Source: Bryobacteraceae bacterium | Lineage (GTDB): Bacteria > Acidobacteriota > Terriglobia > Bryobacterales > Bryobacteraceae | Length of the DNA: 33,872 nucleotides | Direction: 5' to 3' | Assembly: GCA_025928545.1 (NCBI GenBank) | Contig: JAICJH010000071.1 | Coordinates: forward strand, 1-33,872 | In this document: positions 14,740-23,898 of the stretch, one piece after another | How the letters are laid out: each line of letters opens with the position of its first letter | Position numbering within the stretch: position 1 is the stretch's first letter | Notes under the pieces: generated by a model | Told to the model about the DNA's origin: nothing | Databases searched by the model: none | Seen by the model: only the letters and a program-made list of their open reading frames with translations | Made by a program: the position numbers and the translations under genes

Positions 14740-16312
14740 CTTTCAGGATTTCCCTGGCCGCGTTGAATCCCGGCGCGCCCATCACGCCTCCGCCTGGATG
14801 CGCACCGGACCCGCACAGATACAGGCCGCGCACGGGAGTCCGATACCTCGCCCACCCTGCCACAGGCCGCATCACAAACATCTGATCCAGACTCATCTCG
14901 CCGTGAAAAATATTTCCGCCCGAGATCCCGAATCGGCGCTCCAGATCCAGAGGGCTCAGAACCTGTCTCTCCCGCACAATGTCCCGCATATTCGGCGCGT
15001 ATTCTGCGACCACTTCGAGGACACGATCGCCATAGGGCTCGCGTAAATCATCCCAGGTCGCATCCCGCAGCGTATACGGAGCGTATTGCAGGAAAATTCC
15101 CATGATGTGGTGGCCCGGCGGCGCGAGTTGCGGATCGTAAACCGTCGGGCATGTCATCTCAATCAGCGGATTCTGTGACGGCCGTCCGTACTTCGCGTCA
15201 TCCCATGCACGCTCCACGTACTCAATCGACGGGCAGATATGCATGGTGGCGCCATGCTGCGGACCAGGCGTACCGGGCAGCGCCTTAAAATCGGGCAGAC
15301 CCTCCAGCGCCAGATTGATCTTGAGCGAGGTCCCCTCCACGCGAAACCTTGCCACCGCCGCGCGAAATTCGGGATCCAGTTCTTTGGATTCCACGAGCTT
15401 TAGAAACGTGAGCTTCGGATCCAGATTCGACGCCACAACCGCGCCCCGAATTTCTTCGCCGCCCTCAAGCACCACGCCGCACGCCTGGCCATCCCGCACC
15501 ACCACGCGCTCCACCGCGGCATTGACACGCGTCTCCGCGCCATGGCTTCGCGCCGAGGCCGCAATCGCCTCCGACACCGCGCCCATACCTCCCTGCACAA
15601 AGCCCCACAACCCGCGCTTGCCGCCAACGCCGCCCATACAGTGATGCATCAGGATGTAAGCCGTACCCGCCGACCGCGGACCGCCGTTCGCCCCGATCAC
15701 TCCGTCCGTTGCCAGCGTGACCTTAATCTCCGGCGATTCAAACCACTCATCGAGAAGATCCGCCGCGCTCTGCGTGAAAATCTTCACGAGGCCGTTGATC
15801 TCACGGGCCCCCAGACCGCGAAACTTCGCCAGCAGTTTCAGATAGTCGACGAAATCGGCGGCGCGTTTCGGAGGTAACTGGGGCGGCGTGACGAGCAGCA
15901 GCGACTCCACGAGACGAGCCAGCCGTTCCAGATAAGCCTCATATTTCGGAAACGCCTCGGCATCGCGCGCGGAAAACTTTGCAATCTCCGCCAGCGTCTT
16001 CCGCTCATCGCTCCAGAAAAAAAGATGCCGCCCATCGGGATAAACGGAAAAGAACGAAGGATCTTTGGGCGTGACGCGATACCCGAAACGTTCCAGTTCC
16101 AGTTCGCGTACAATTCGCTCCTGGAGCAGACTTACCAGATAAGCGCCGGTGGAAACTTTGTATCCCGGCCAGAGCTCTTCAGTGACCGCACAGCCACCAA
16201 GCAACCCGCGCCGCTCCAGCACGAGCACGCTGCGTCCGGCGCGAGCCAAATAGGCGGCAGTCACCAGGCCGTTGTGACCACCGCCAACGATGATGGCGTC
16301 GTAGCGTTTCAT
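14732..16312 (-). CDS. FAD-dependent NAD(P)-type oxidoreductase (COG1233, phytoene desaturase/PYROXD2-like)
   Basis: A 526-residue flavoprotein. The N-terminal dinucleotide-binding motif is DAIIVGGGHNGLVTAAYLARAG with the ribose-binding acid in LVLERR. GLLGGCAVTEE follows, as in phytoene-desaturase-like enzymes. The C-terminal FAD signature is GLYLCGSGAHPGGGVMGAPG. The sequence is closer in style to the PYROXD2/COG1233 group than to true carotenoid desaturases, and no crtB or other carotenoid gene is present. The substrate is therefore unknown. It lies 17 bp downstream of glgB on the same strand and probably shares its transcript. Its last codons and stop lie in a tandem repeat tract. Confidence 0.9.
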   Translation of the reverse strand: MKRYDAIIVGGGHNGLVTAAYLARAGRSVLVLERRGLLGGCAVTEELWPGYKVSTGAYLVSLLQERIVRELELERFGYRVTPKDPSFFSVYPDGRHLFFWSDERKTLAEIAKFSARDAEAFPKYEAYLERLARLVESLLLVTPPQLPPKRAADFVDYLKLLAKFRGLGAREINGLVKIFTQSAADLLDEWFESPEIKVTLATDGVIGANGGPRSAGTAYILMHHCMGGVGGKRGLWGFVQGGMGAVSEAIAASARSHGAETRVNAAVERVVVRDGQACGVVLEGGEEIRGAVVASNLDPKLTFLKLVESKELDPEFRAAVARFRVEGTSLKINLALEGLPDFKALPGTPGPQHGATMHICPSIEYVERAWDDAKYGRPSQNPLIEMTCPTVYDPQLAPPGHHIMGIFLQYAPYTLRDATWDDLREPYGDRVLEVVAEYAPNMRDIVRERQVLSPLDLERRFGISGGNIFHGEMSLDQMFVMRPVAGWARYRTPVRGLYLCGSGAHPGGGVMGAPGFNAAREILKDF

Positions 16313-16329
16313 CGAACCCCGGTCGGATG

Positions 16330-18570
16330 TCAGCCGCGTTCCAGCTTAAACGCCACGACGGCCAGCGGCGGCAACGTCACCAGAATCGTGCAGGGTCGTC
16401 CGTGCCGCGGTTCATCCACCGCCATCACGCCACCCGCATTCCCGCAGTTGCTCCCGCCAAAATTCGACGAATCGGAATTCAGGATCTCGCGATAATATCC
16501 GCCCGCCGGCACTCCGATCGCATATCCCGGCCGTGGCACGGGCGTGAAATTACAAGCAAACACAATGCAATCCGCCGCATCTTCCGCCCGCCGCATAAAT
16601 GAAATCGACGATTGATCCACATCCGAAAAATCGATCCACTCAAAACCGGAATGATGCGAATCGACCTGATACAGCGCGGGCTCGGCCCGATAGAGCCGGT
16701 TCAGTTCCCGCACGTAGGCGCGCAGCCCGTCGTGAATCGGAAACTTCAGCAAGTCCCAGGGCACGCTCGAATTGGAATCCCACTCGTCGTAGGTTCCGAT
16801 ATCGCAGCCCATGAACAGCAGTTTCTTGCCGGGATGCGCAAACATATAGCCCAGAAACGCGCGCGCATTGGCAAACTTCTGCCACTGATCGCCAGGCATC
16901 TTCCCGATCAGCGATCCTTTGCCGTAAACCACTTCATCATGCGAAATGGGCAGCAGGAAGTTTTCCGTGAACGCATACAGCATGCTGAACGTGATGTGGT
17001 TGTGATGATACTTGCGGTGCACCGGGTCTTCGCTGAAATAGTGAAGCATGTCGTGCATCCAGCCCATGTTCCACTTCATGGTGAAGCCGAGGCCGCCCGC
17101 GTAAACGGGCCGCGAAACGCCGGGAAATGAAGTGGATTCCTCCGCTATGGTGAACGCGCCCGGCACCGTATGGGCCTGCTCGTTGAAGCGTTTCAGGAAT
17201 TCGATGGCTTCCAGATTCTCGCGTCCGCCGAAGCGATTCGGCATCCACTCGCCTTCCTTGCGCGAATAATCCAGATACAGCATGGACGCCACGGCATCCA
17301 CCCGCAGGCCATCGATGTGATATCGCTTCAGCCAGAAGAGCGCATTCGCCACGAGGAATTCACGCACTTCGTTGCGCCCGAAGTTGAAGATCAGCGTGCC
17401 CCAGTCTCGGTGTTCGCCCTGCCGCGGGTCGGCATGCTCATAGAGCGCGGTGCCGTCGAAATACGCCAGCCCGTGCGCGTCTTTGGGAAAATGCGCAGGC
17501 ACCCAGTCCATAATCACGCCGATGCCCGCCTGGTGGCAGGCGTCCACGAAATACATGAAATCGCCGGGGTCGCCAAAGCGGGATGTGGGCGCGAAGTAGC
17601 CTGTCACCTGATAGCCCCACGAGCCCGAGAACGGATGCTCCTGCACGGGCATGAGCTCAATGTGCGTGTAGCCCATTGAGGTGACGTACTCGACCAGAGC
17701 GGTCGCCATTTCGCGATACGTCAATGGCTCGCCCCCTGGTCCCCGCCGCCAGGATTCCAGATGCACCTCGTAAACGGTAATCGGCGCTTTCAGCCAGTCT
17801 CGCCGGCCGCGCGATTCCATCCACTCCGCATCGCCCCATCGATGGGTGTCGAGATCGTAAACAATCGATGCCGATTTTGGCGGCTTCTCGCTGGCAAAAC
17901 CAAAGGGGTCGGACTTCAGCTGCTGATAACCCTGATGGCGCGACCGAACCAGGTATTTGTATGAATGACCCGCCGTCGCACCCGGAATGAAGACTTCCCA
18001 GACGCCGGCATCACGCCACCGCATGGGGTGCCGCCGCGTGTCCCACGAGTTGAAATCGCCCGCCACGGAAACGGTCTCGGCATTGGGAGCCCAGACTGCG
18101 AAACGTACGCCGGCTACTCCGTCGATGGTCATGCAATGCGCGCCCATCGTGTTCCAGGATTCGTAGAGCTTGCCTTCCGAGTGCAGGTGGAGATCGAAGC
18201 TGGTGATGATGGCGCCGAACCGGTAAGTATCGTCGAGAGTGGTTGTGACCCCGTGCCAGTCCTTCACACGGAACTGGTAGGCGGCGGGAGTGCCCGGCAA
18301 TATCGCCGCAAAAAAACCCTCTTTGTGAAGCCGCTCGAGCGGAACGTGATTGCCGTTGGGAAAGACGACCTCGGCGGATTCCGCCTGCGGCAAGAAGGCG
18401 CGCACCGTCCAGGCATCGCGCGCGGCGATCTTATGGGGGCCGAGCACGGCGAACGGATCGGAACAATAGCCGCCCGCAACTGCCTCGACCGATGCCGCCG
18501 TTACACCAAAGGGGGCCGCCGCCGAAGTACCGCCAACCACGCCGCCCCCTATCATTTTTTCGTCATTCAT
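16330..18570 (-). CDS. glgB: 1,4-alpha-glucan branching enzyme
   Basis: Introduces alpha-1,6 branches into glycogen. From ATG 18570 the product is 746 residues, usual for GlgB. The N-terminal segment SDPFAVLGPHKI and the CBM48 region (GVRFAVWAPNAETVSVAGDFNSW) precede the GH13 barrel. Barrel motifs include TGYFAPTSRFG, DWVPAHFP, the nucleophile region DGLRVDAVASMLYLDYSRKEGEW, the general acid in TIAEESTSFPGV, and ISHDEVVYGKGSL. The C-terminal all-beta domain ends before VVAFKLERG. A longer frame to 18612 overlaps the divergent deaminase and is unlikely. A TAGAAT -10-like hexamer lies 11-16 bases before ATG 18570. No glgA, glgC or glgX is adjacent. Confidence 0.96.
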   Translation of the reverse strand: MNDEKMIGGGVVGGTSAAAPFGVTAASVEAVAGGYCSDPFAVLGPHKIAARDAWTVRAFLPQAESAEVVFPNGNHVPLERLHKEGFFAAILPGTPAAYQFRVKDWHGVTTTLDDTYRFGAIITSFDLHLHSEGKLYESWNTMGAHCMTIDGVAGVRFAVWAPNAETVSVAGDFNSWDTRRHPMRWRDAGVWEVFIPGATAGHSYKYLVRSRHQGYQQLKSDPFGFASEKPPKSASIVYDLDTHRWGDAEWMESRGRRDWLKAPITVYEVHLESWRRGPGGEPLTYREMATALVEYVTSMGYTHIELMPVQEHPFSGSWGYQVTGYFAPTSRFGDPGDFMYFVDACHQAGIGVIMDWVPAHFPKDAHGLAYFDGTALYEHADPRQGEHRDWGTLIFNFGRNEVREFLVANALFWLKRYHIDGLRVDAVASMLYLDYSRKEGEWMPNRFGGRENLEAIEFLKRFNEQAHTVPGAFTIAEESTSFPGVSRPVYAGGLGFTMKWNMGWMHDMLHYFSEDPVHRKYHHNHITFSMLYAFTENFLLPISHDEVVYGKGSLIGKMPGDQWQKFANARAFLGYMFAHPGKKLLFMGCDIGTYDEWDSNSSVPWDLLKFPIHDGLRAYVRELNRLYRAEPALYQVDSHHSGFEWIDFSDVDQSSISFMRRAEDAADCIVFACNFTPVPRPGYAIGVPAGGYYREILNSDSSNFGGSNCGNAGGVMAVDEPRHGRPCTILVTLPPLAVVAFKLERG

Positions 18571-18580
18571 GGGAACTTCT

Positions 18581-18586
18581 ATTCTA
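18581..18586 (-). promoter_or_regulatory. -10-like hexamer before glgB
   Basis: TAGAAT read on the minus strand, 11-16 bases before the glgB ATG at 18570. This matches the relative position of the -10 element of the promoter at 3749-3777. It overlaps the first base of the divergent deaminase start codon. No clear -35 is seen, so support is moderate at best. Confidence 0.35.
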
Positions 18587-19494
18587 TGGGCTTCGCAGAG
18601 TTGCATTTGCACCTGGAGGGTACGGTCGATCGGGAAACAGTCATGATGCTGGATCCGCTGCTGACCCGCGAGGAGGTGGACGCCGTCTGGGGCTTCACCG
18701 ATTTCGGCGGTTTTCTGGAGTGTTTCAAATTCGTCGCCCGCCGTTTGCGCGGACCGGCCGACTACGCTCTTGTGACGCGCCGCATGATGGAGGCGTTATC
18801 GAGGCAGGGGATCACCTATGCGGAAGTCACGCTCGGCGCGGGTGTCGTTCAATGGCTGGGTTTCAATTTCGACAGCGTGTGGCGCGCCATCCGCGAAGCA
18901 CAGCGCGAAGCGCAACGACAGTTCCCGGTCGAAGTCTGGTGGAATCTCGACGCTATCCGGCAACTTGGTCCCGACCACGTGATGGAGATCGCGAAACTCA
19001 CGGCCGGTTACGTGGATGACGGTGTCGTTTCGTTTGGGGTCGGGGGCGATGAAGTGCGCGGTCCTGCGAAGGAGTTCCGGGACGCATACCGGTATGCGAA
19101 GGATGCGGGTCTGCGATTGACGGCGCACGCCGGCGAAACCGATGGGCCCGAATCCGTGCGGAACGCGCTCGATATTGGCGCCGAGCGGATAGGGCACGGT
19201 ATTCGGGCGGCGGAGGATCCGGAGTTGCTTCGCAGATTGCGGGAGGAGCGCATCCCGCTGGAAGTCTGCATAACGAGCAACGTGCGGACCGGTGCGGTTA
19301 GATCACTTGATGCCCACCCCGTTCGCAAACTGGTGGATGCCGGCGTTATTGTCACGTTGAATACGGACGATCCGGGTATGTTTGGCTCGGATCTGGCAAC
19401 TGAGTTCAGGTTGGCGGAAGAGGTGTTCGGCTTGAGCGCGGCGGAGTTGGATGTTATTCGGCGGAATGCGTTTGAGTACCGGTTCAGGCGGTGA
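18586..19494 (+). CDS. Adenosine deaminase-family enzyme
   Basis: Zinc-dependent amidohydrolase of 302 residues, expected to deaminate adenosine or a related purine. Metal and catalytic motifs are H7-L-H9 in AELHLHLEGTV, RLTAHAGET, RIGHGIRA and the late VTLNTDDPGMFG, whose aspartates bind zinc and activate water. FGVGGDE is also typical. ATG 18586 places the HxH motif at residue 7 as in relatives; the frame extends upstream to 17965 but is antisense to glgB. Because many Acidobacteriota are thought to make menaquinone through futalosine, aminodeoxyfutalosine deaminase is a real alternative, although no mqn gene is nearby. It is separated from glgB by only 15 bp between starts. Confidence 0.88.
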   Translation: MGFAELHLHLEGTVDRETVMMLDPLLTREEVDAVWGFTDFGGFLECFKFVARRLRGPADYALVTRRMMEALSRQGITYAEVTLGAGVVQWLGFNFDSVWRAIREAQREAQRQFPVEVWWNLDAIRQLGPDHVMEIAKLTAGYVDDGVVSFGVGGDEVRGPAKEFRDAYRYAKDAGLRLTAHAGETDGPESVRNALDIGAERIGHGIRAAEDPELLRRLREERIPLEVCITSNVRTGAVRSLDAHPVRKLVDAGVIVTLNTDDPGMFGSDLATEFRLAEEVFGLSAAELDVIRRNAFEYRFRR

Positions 19495-19535
19495 TTAGTA
19501 GAGTGAAGAGTCGAGGACCGCTCCCTTGCGGTCGC

Positions 19536-19656
19536 GGCTCAGTAAAATTAGCGTCTCGGCTCGGTAGAGTGGTGGCTCGGTAATGGTTTGAGTCGCTAAG
19601 CGCGCGGGTCGATAAGGTAAAGTTGCGCTCGGCTAGGTTACGTTCGCGGGTCGGTA
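19536..19656. repeat. Degenerate tandem repeat tract (about seven units) at a convergent junction
   Basis: Copies of a 9-base core close to GG(C/G)TCGGTA begin at 19536, 19558, 19574, 19590, 19606, 19627 and 19648, giving spacings of 22, 16, 16, 16, 21 and 21 bp. The best copies are GGCTCGGTA (19558, 19574) and GGGTCGGTA (19648). The tract fills the junction between the deaminase and the Fe-S oxidoreductase (19495-19637) and continues into the last codons of the latter. The core is related to that at 14695-14739. I see no clean intrinsic terminator in this gap. Confidence 0.7.
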
Positions 19657-21518
19657 CGGCTCTCCAGGCCGCGGGCGGCGATCTGAGCTATATCCAGCAA
19701 CTTCGGCGGATTCTCGGAAACTGCCTTCAGGGCATCTCTGAACATCGACGCGCAGAACGGACATGCCGCCGCCACCGTCTCCGCACCCGTTTCTGCCAAC
19801 TCACGCGCCCGGGTCAGATTGATCCGTTCGCCCTTCTCCTCTCCCAGGAACATCTGTCCGCCGCCTGCGCCGCAGCAGAACGATTTTTCGCGATGACGCG
19901 GAGCTTCCAGCACATCCACCGAACGCTCCAGCACCGCGCGCGGTTCGTCGTAGACACCGCGATAACGGCCCAGATAACAGGGATCGTGATAAACCACCTT
20001 CTCGCGCCGACGATCCCCGGGAAACGCCGTGTAGTTGGGCAGCTTATCGGCATGCCGCGCCAGCAACTCGGAGTGGTGCTCGATCTCTACTGTCTTGCCC
20101 GCTTCCTGCCAATCCGTACTCATCGTGCGCACGCAATGCGGACAAATGCTGAGAAACTTCGGAGCCTTTTCCTTACCCGCAGCCTCAATCGTCTGGATAT
20201 TTTCCTCGGCCAGCGACGTAAACAGCAGATCGTTGCCCAGACGCCGCGCCGGATCGCCGTTGCACTTCTCTTTGCGTAACACCCCGAATGTGATGTTCAG
20301 GTGACGCAAAATCTTTACCAGCGCCATCACCGTTTCGCGTCCGGCCGGATCGTAGGCTCCCATGCAGCCCAGCCACAGGCAATACTCCTGTGTGCCGTCG
20401 TAAAGCGGTAGTTCCGCCTTCTCGATAAATTTCATGCGCTCGCCGGAAGCCATCCCGAGCGAATTGCCGTTGCGCTCCATCGCGAGAAATAGTTTTGTCC
20501 CGAAGGGATCTTCCCACGTTCCTGTATTCACGGCTCCGCGCCGTAATCCGATAATCGCGGGCAAATGCTGGATCCCCACCGGGCACGATTCCTCGCAGGC
20601 TCCGCAGGTCGTGCACTGGAAAACCGCTTCTTCCGAAATATGCACGCCGAGCAATGAACTTTCGGATGCCGGCCCCTCTTCGCGCAGGTAGCCTCGCAAG
20701 CCAAGGATCACTTCTTTCGGATTCAGCACCTTCCCTGTGTTCGCGGCCGGGCAGTGCTCTGTGCAACGGCCGCACTCCACGCAGGAAAACGCCTGCAAGG
20801 CTTCCAACTGCGTAACGTCTTTGCCGTTGACCAGGCCGAAGTCTTCATCTCCGGTGAGTTTCGGAATGTCGCTGAAGCGCGAGCGCTTCATAAAAACCGT
20901 CAGCGGGCTCAGCACCAGATGCAGATGTTTTGTATGCGGAATCAACGGCAGGAAAATCAGCAGCGCGAGAGTATGCGCCCACCAGAGCGCATGGCCGGCG
21001 GCAGTCGACTCGTCCACCGCCAGGCCGCCGAGATAGGTGACCATCAGAATAAAGATCAATGCGGCGATAATTCCCGATTCCGGCGCCAGTTTGCCGAGCC
21101 ATACAGGCCGCAGAACATAGCGCCGAAAAGCCAGGTACGCAATCGAAACCGCCACCGCAACAGCAAAAACGGCAGCGAGTCCGAAATAAAACGCGCCGAA
21201 TCCGCCCGAATGGGAAAGAACCGGCACTCCGAAACCCGATGCCACGTGGTTAATCGTGATCAGAGCGAACGCGCAGAAGCCCCAGAAAACCAGCGCATGG
21301 GCAGCCCCGGCGATCGGCCTGTCTTTGATGACCTTACCCTGCAGCAACACTTCGAAAACGAAACGGCGAACCCGCACCATGAACGCGCCGAAACGAACTC
21401 CCGCATCGGCTTTCGAAGCGAGTATGATCCGCACGACGGGCTGAAAGCGGATCCAGAAACCCGCCAGCGAAGCGACAATCAGCGCCGCCAGGGTAATCTT
21501 TTCAAGAGTGGAAAGCAT
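19638..21518 (-). CDS. Membrane Fe-S oxidoreductase (HdrD/GlpC-like with NarI-like membrane domain)
   Basis: A 626-residue respiratory-type protein with three parts. Residues 1-220 hold about five membrane helices with histidines (HALVFWGFCAFALITINH and HALWWAHTLALL...HTKHLH), as in haem-b NarI/DsrM domains. Next come two 4Fe-4S motifs, CVECGRCTEHCPA and CTTCGACEESCPVGI. Two CCG domains follow: CLWLGCMGAYDP with ICPHCVR, and HDPCYLGRY with SFCCGAGGGQMF and ACPFCASMF. This architecture moves electrons between the quinone pool and a soluble partner; relatives are often linked to electron-transfer flavoproteins or fatty-acid oxidation. No etf genes are in the window, so the partner is unknown. 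Its C-terminal codons lie in a repeat tract. Confidence 0.9.
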   Translation of the reverse strand: MLSTLEKITLAALIVASLAGFWIRFQPVVRIILASKADAGVRFGAFMVRVRRFVFEVLLQGKVIKDRPIAGAAHALVFWGFCAFALITINHVASGFGVPVLSHSGGFGAFYFGLAAVFAVAVAVSIAYLAFRRYVLRPVWLGKLAPESGIIAALIFILMVTYLGGLAVDESTAAGHALWWAHTLALLIFLPLIPHTKHLHLVLSPLTVFMKRSRFSDIPKLTGDEDFGLVNGKDVTQLEALQAFSCVECGRCTEHCPAANTGKVLNPKEVILGLRGYLREEGPASESSLLGVHISEEAVFQCTTCGACEESCPVGIQHLPAIIGLRRGAVNTGTWEDPFGTKLFLAMERNGNSLGMASGERMKFIEKAELPLYDGTQEYCLWLGCMGAYDPAGRETVMALVKILRHLNITFGVLRKEKCNGDPARRLGNDLLFTSLAEENIQTIEAAGKEKAPKFLSICPHCVRTMSTDWQEAGKTVEIEHHSELLARHADKLPNYTAFPGDRRREKVVYHDPCYLGRYRGVYDEPRAVLERSVDVLEAPRHREKSFCCGAGGGQMFLGEEKGERINLTRARELAETGAETVAAACPFCASMFRDALKAVSENPPKLLDIAQIAARGLESRTDPRT

Positions 21519-21621
21519 GATGTGGGGCTAAATGTTGAATCTAGCACCGGCGCGGCGCTTGCAAGTGAATCTCCAAATTTTGTTGCGAACGGAACGGGGT
21601 CCCGCTACGTCTTACCGGAGA

Positions 21622-23898
21622 ATGCCGCGTCCTGTCGCGCTGTTTGTGTATCTGACAGCCTTATATTCTCTGGTCCATGCACAAACCGGGCGTGAAGCCG
21701 GCGAAGCGCAGATTAAAGACCTCAAAATCCCCAAAATTACCTCAAAGCCGAAGCTTGAGGAATTCCTTGGCGGCCGTTTTCGTTCCGACATGCTGCGTGT
21801 CACCGATTTCCGTCAGCGCCAGCCTGGGGACGGCGAAGCGGTCAGCCGAAAGACATCCGCCTGGATTGGCTACGACGATAAGACCTTCTACACCGTGTTT
21901 GTCTGCGAATCGCCGGCTGCACAAACGCGCGCCCGCATGGGGAAACGGGAGGATATCTTCTCCGACGATATGGTCGGCGTATTTCTCGACACCTATCACG
22001 ACAAGCAGCGAGCTTATGAATTTTTTGTAAATCCTCTGGGAATCCAGGCTGACGGCATCATCAACGAGGGCCAGAATGACGACCTGAGTTTTGACACGCT
22101 TTGGTACACGGATGGACGTGTTACGCCCGAGGGGTTTGTCGTCACCATCGCGATTCCGTTTAAGAGCCTGCGGTTCGCGGCGGCCGATGTTCAAACCTGG
22201 GGGTTCAGCCTGGGGAGGTTCATTCCCACCAATAACGAAAATTCGTTTTGGCCTTTTCTCACGCGTCGGGTGAACAGCTTTAACGGGCAGCTCGGCAATC
22301 TGAGCGGACTCGAATCCATATCGCCGGGTCGCAATCTGCAGTTGATCCCGTACGGCGCTCTGGGGCACGCGCATTTTCTGGATAACCCCGGCACGATCGG
22401 AGCCGATCCGGTGTTTCGCACCAACACGGACGTGCGCGCCGGCCTCGACGCCAAGATGATTCTGCACGACTCGCTCACACTCGATGTCGCGCTGAAACCG
22501 GACTTCAGCCAGGTGGAATCCGACGATCCACAGGTCACGGTGAATCAGCGTTATGAAGTGCATTTCAATGAAAAAAGGCCGTTCTTCATCGAAAACAACG
22601 GCTTCTTTCTGACTCCGGAGAATCTGTTCTTTTCGCGCCGAATCATCGATCCGAACTATGGCGCGCGCCTCACCGGAAAACTGGGTCGCTGGAATATGGG
22701 ACTGCTCACGATCGATGACCGCGCGGCCGGTATTGTCGCGGGTCCGGGAGACCCGAATTACGGAGACAGCGCCATTATCGGCGTCGGCCGCATTCAGCGC
22801 GAATTCGGAACCCAGTCCAATATCGGTGCCTTGTTCACCGACCGCGAATTTGCGGGGAGCTTTAACCGTGTGGGCGCCATTGATACGCGATTGCACCTCA
22901 GCAGCAAATGGACCCTCAGCGGTCAATTGATGGCAAGCCAGACGAAGCGCTCGAACGGCGTGCAATCGGGCGGGAATGCCTGGAATATCGACCTGAACCG
23001 CGGCGACCGAAACATGTATTACGATCTGAGCTACATCGATCGCGGCGAGGGGTTTCAGACGGATCTGGGCTTTGTAAACCGGGTAAATATCCGCCAAATT
23101 CAGCAGTTCGTCAATTATCGTTTTCACCCGAAAAGCAAGAAACTGATTTCGTTTGGGCCGCGGCTCTATATTTCCGGGGACATGGATCACCGCAACGTGC
23201 AGCAGGACTGGAACGTGAATCCTGGTTTTCAGATGGAATTTGCCCGCTCCACCTTTATCAACGTCAACAGCGGGGAAGTATTCGAGCGCTTCAACAACAC
23301 GAATTTCCGGCGCAGAGATTCCGGCTTTGGCATGCACAGCGAATATTTCAAGGCCGTCACCGTCGACGGGGGCATGGGCTGGGGCACCCGAATCAACTAC
23401 AGCCCCGCCGCGGGAGTCAAGGCTTTCCTCGGCCACGGCAATGAGGCGCAACTAAATCTGACCTTCCGCCCCGGTTCCAAGATCAAGCTGGATGAGATCT
23501 ACAATCTGACGCGCTTCAGAACGGACAGCAACTCTTTCGTCGGACTCGCGACGCCGCCGGTAAGCCATCCGGCTACGGTGTTCGTCAACCATTTGCTCCG
23601 TTCGCGCCTGAACTATCAGTACAACCAGCAGCTTTCACTTCGTCTGATCGTCGATTACAACAGCCTGCTGCAGAATCCACTGCTGTTCAATGCCGACCGG
23701 CAGAAACGTATTACCAGCGACGTGCTTGTGACCTGGCTGTTACATCCGGGCACCGCCTTTTATCTGGGTTACACCGATAGCCTGGAGAATGTCGCGCTGA
23801 TGACCGGCACCCCGAACACCATCATTCGCACCAACCTGCCGTCCACCACGACGCAACGGCAGTTCTTCGCGAAGCTCAGCTACTTGTTTCGGTTTTAA
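21622..23898 (+). CDS. DUF5916/CBM9-like outer-membrane beta-barrel protein
   Basis: A 758-residue exported protein. A signal peptide (MPRPVALFVYLTALYSLVHAQ) fixes the start at ATG 21622. An N-terminal carbohydrate-binding-family-9-like domain (about 45-230) contains TSAWIGYDDKTFYTVFVCESP and EDIFSDDMVGVFLDTYHD. The rest is rich in alternating beta-strand patterns typical of DUF5916. The chain ends in KLSYLFRF, whose terminal phenylalanine with alternating aromatics is the outer-membrane barrel signature. Members are abundant in Acidobacteriota and Bacteroidota, and their role (transport or sensing of glycans) is not settled. The 3' end overlaps the convergent methyltransferase gene by 23 bp. 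Confidence 0.87.
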   Translation: MPRPVALFVYLTALYSLVHAQTGREAGEAQIKDLKIPKITSKPKLEEFLGGRFRSDMLRVTDFRQRQPGDGEAVSRKTSAWIGYDDKTFYTVFVCESPAAQTRARMGKREDIFSDDMVGVFLDTYHDKQRAYEFFVNPLGIQADGIINEGQNDDLSFDTLWYTDGRVTPEGFVVTIAIPFKSLRFAAADVQTWGFSLGRFIPTNNENSFWPFLTRRVNSFNGQLGNLSGLESISPGRNLQLIPYGALGHAHFLDNPGTIGADPVFRTNTDVRAGLDAKMILHDSLTLDVALKPDFSQVESDDPQVTVNQRYEVHFNEKRPFFIENNGFFLTPENLFFSRRIIDPNYGARLTGKLGRWNMGLLTIDDRAAGIVAGPGDPNYGDSAIIGVGRIQREFGTQSNIGALFTDREFAGSFNRVGAIDTRLHLSSKWTLSGQLMASQTKRSNGVQSGGNAWNIDLNRGDRNMYYDLSYIDRGEGFQTDLGFVNRVNIRQIQQFVNYRFHPKSKKLISFGPRLYISGDMDHRNVQQDWNVNPGFQMEFARSTFINVNSGEVFERFNNTNFRRRDSGFGMHSEYFKAVTVDGGMGWGTRINYSPAAGVKAFLGHGNEAQLNLTFRPGSKIKLDEIYNLTRFRTDSNSFVGLATPPVSHPATVFVNHLLRSRLNYQYNQQLSLRLIVDYNSLLQNPLLFNADRQKRITSDVLVTWLLHPGTAFYLGYTDSLENVALMTGTPNTIIRTNLPSTTTQRQFFAKLSYLFRF

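Noticed and set aside
17965..18585. Upstream extension of the deaminase frame by 207 codons
   Set aside because: It lies opposite glgB coding sequence; the deaminase family begins a few residues before the HxH motif, at ATG 18586.
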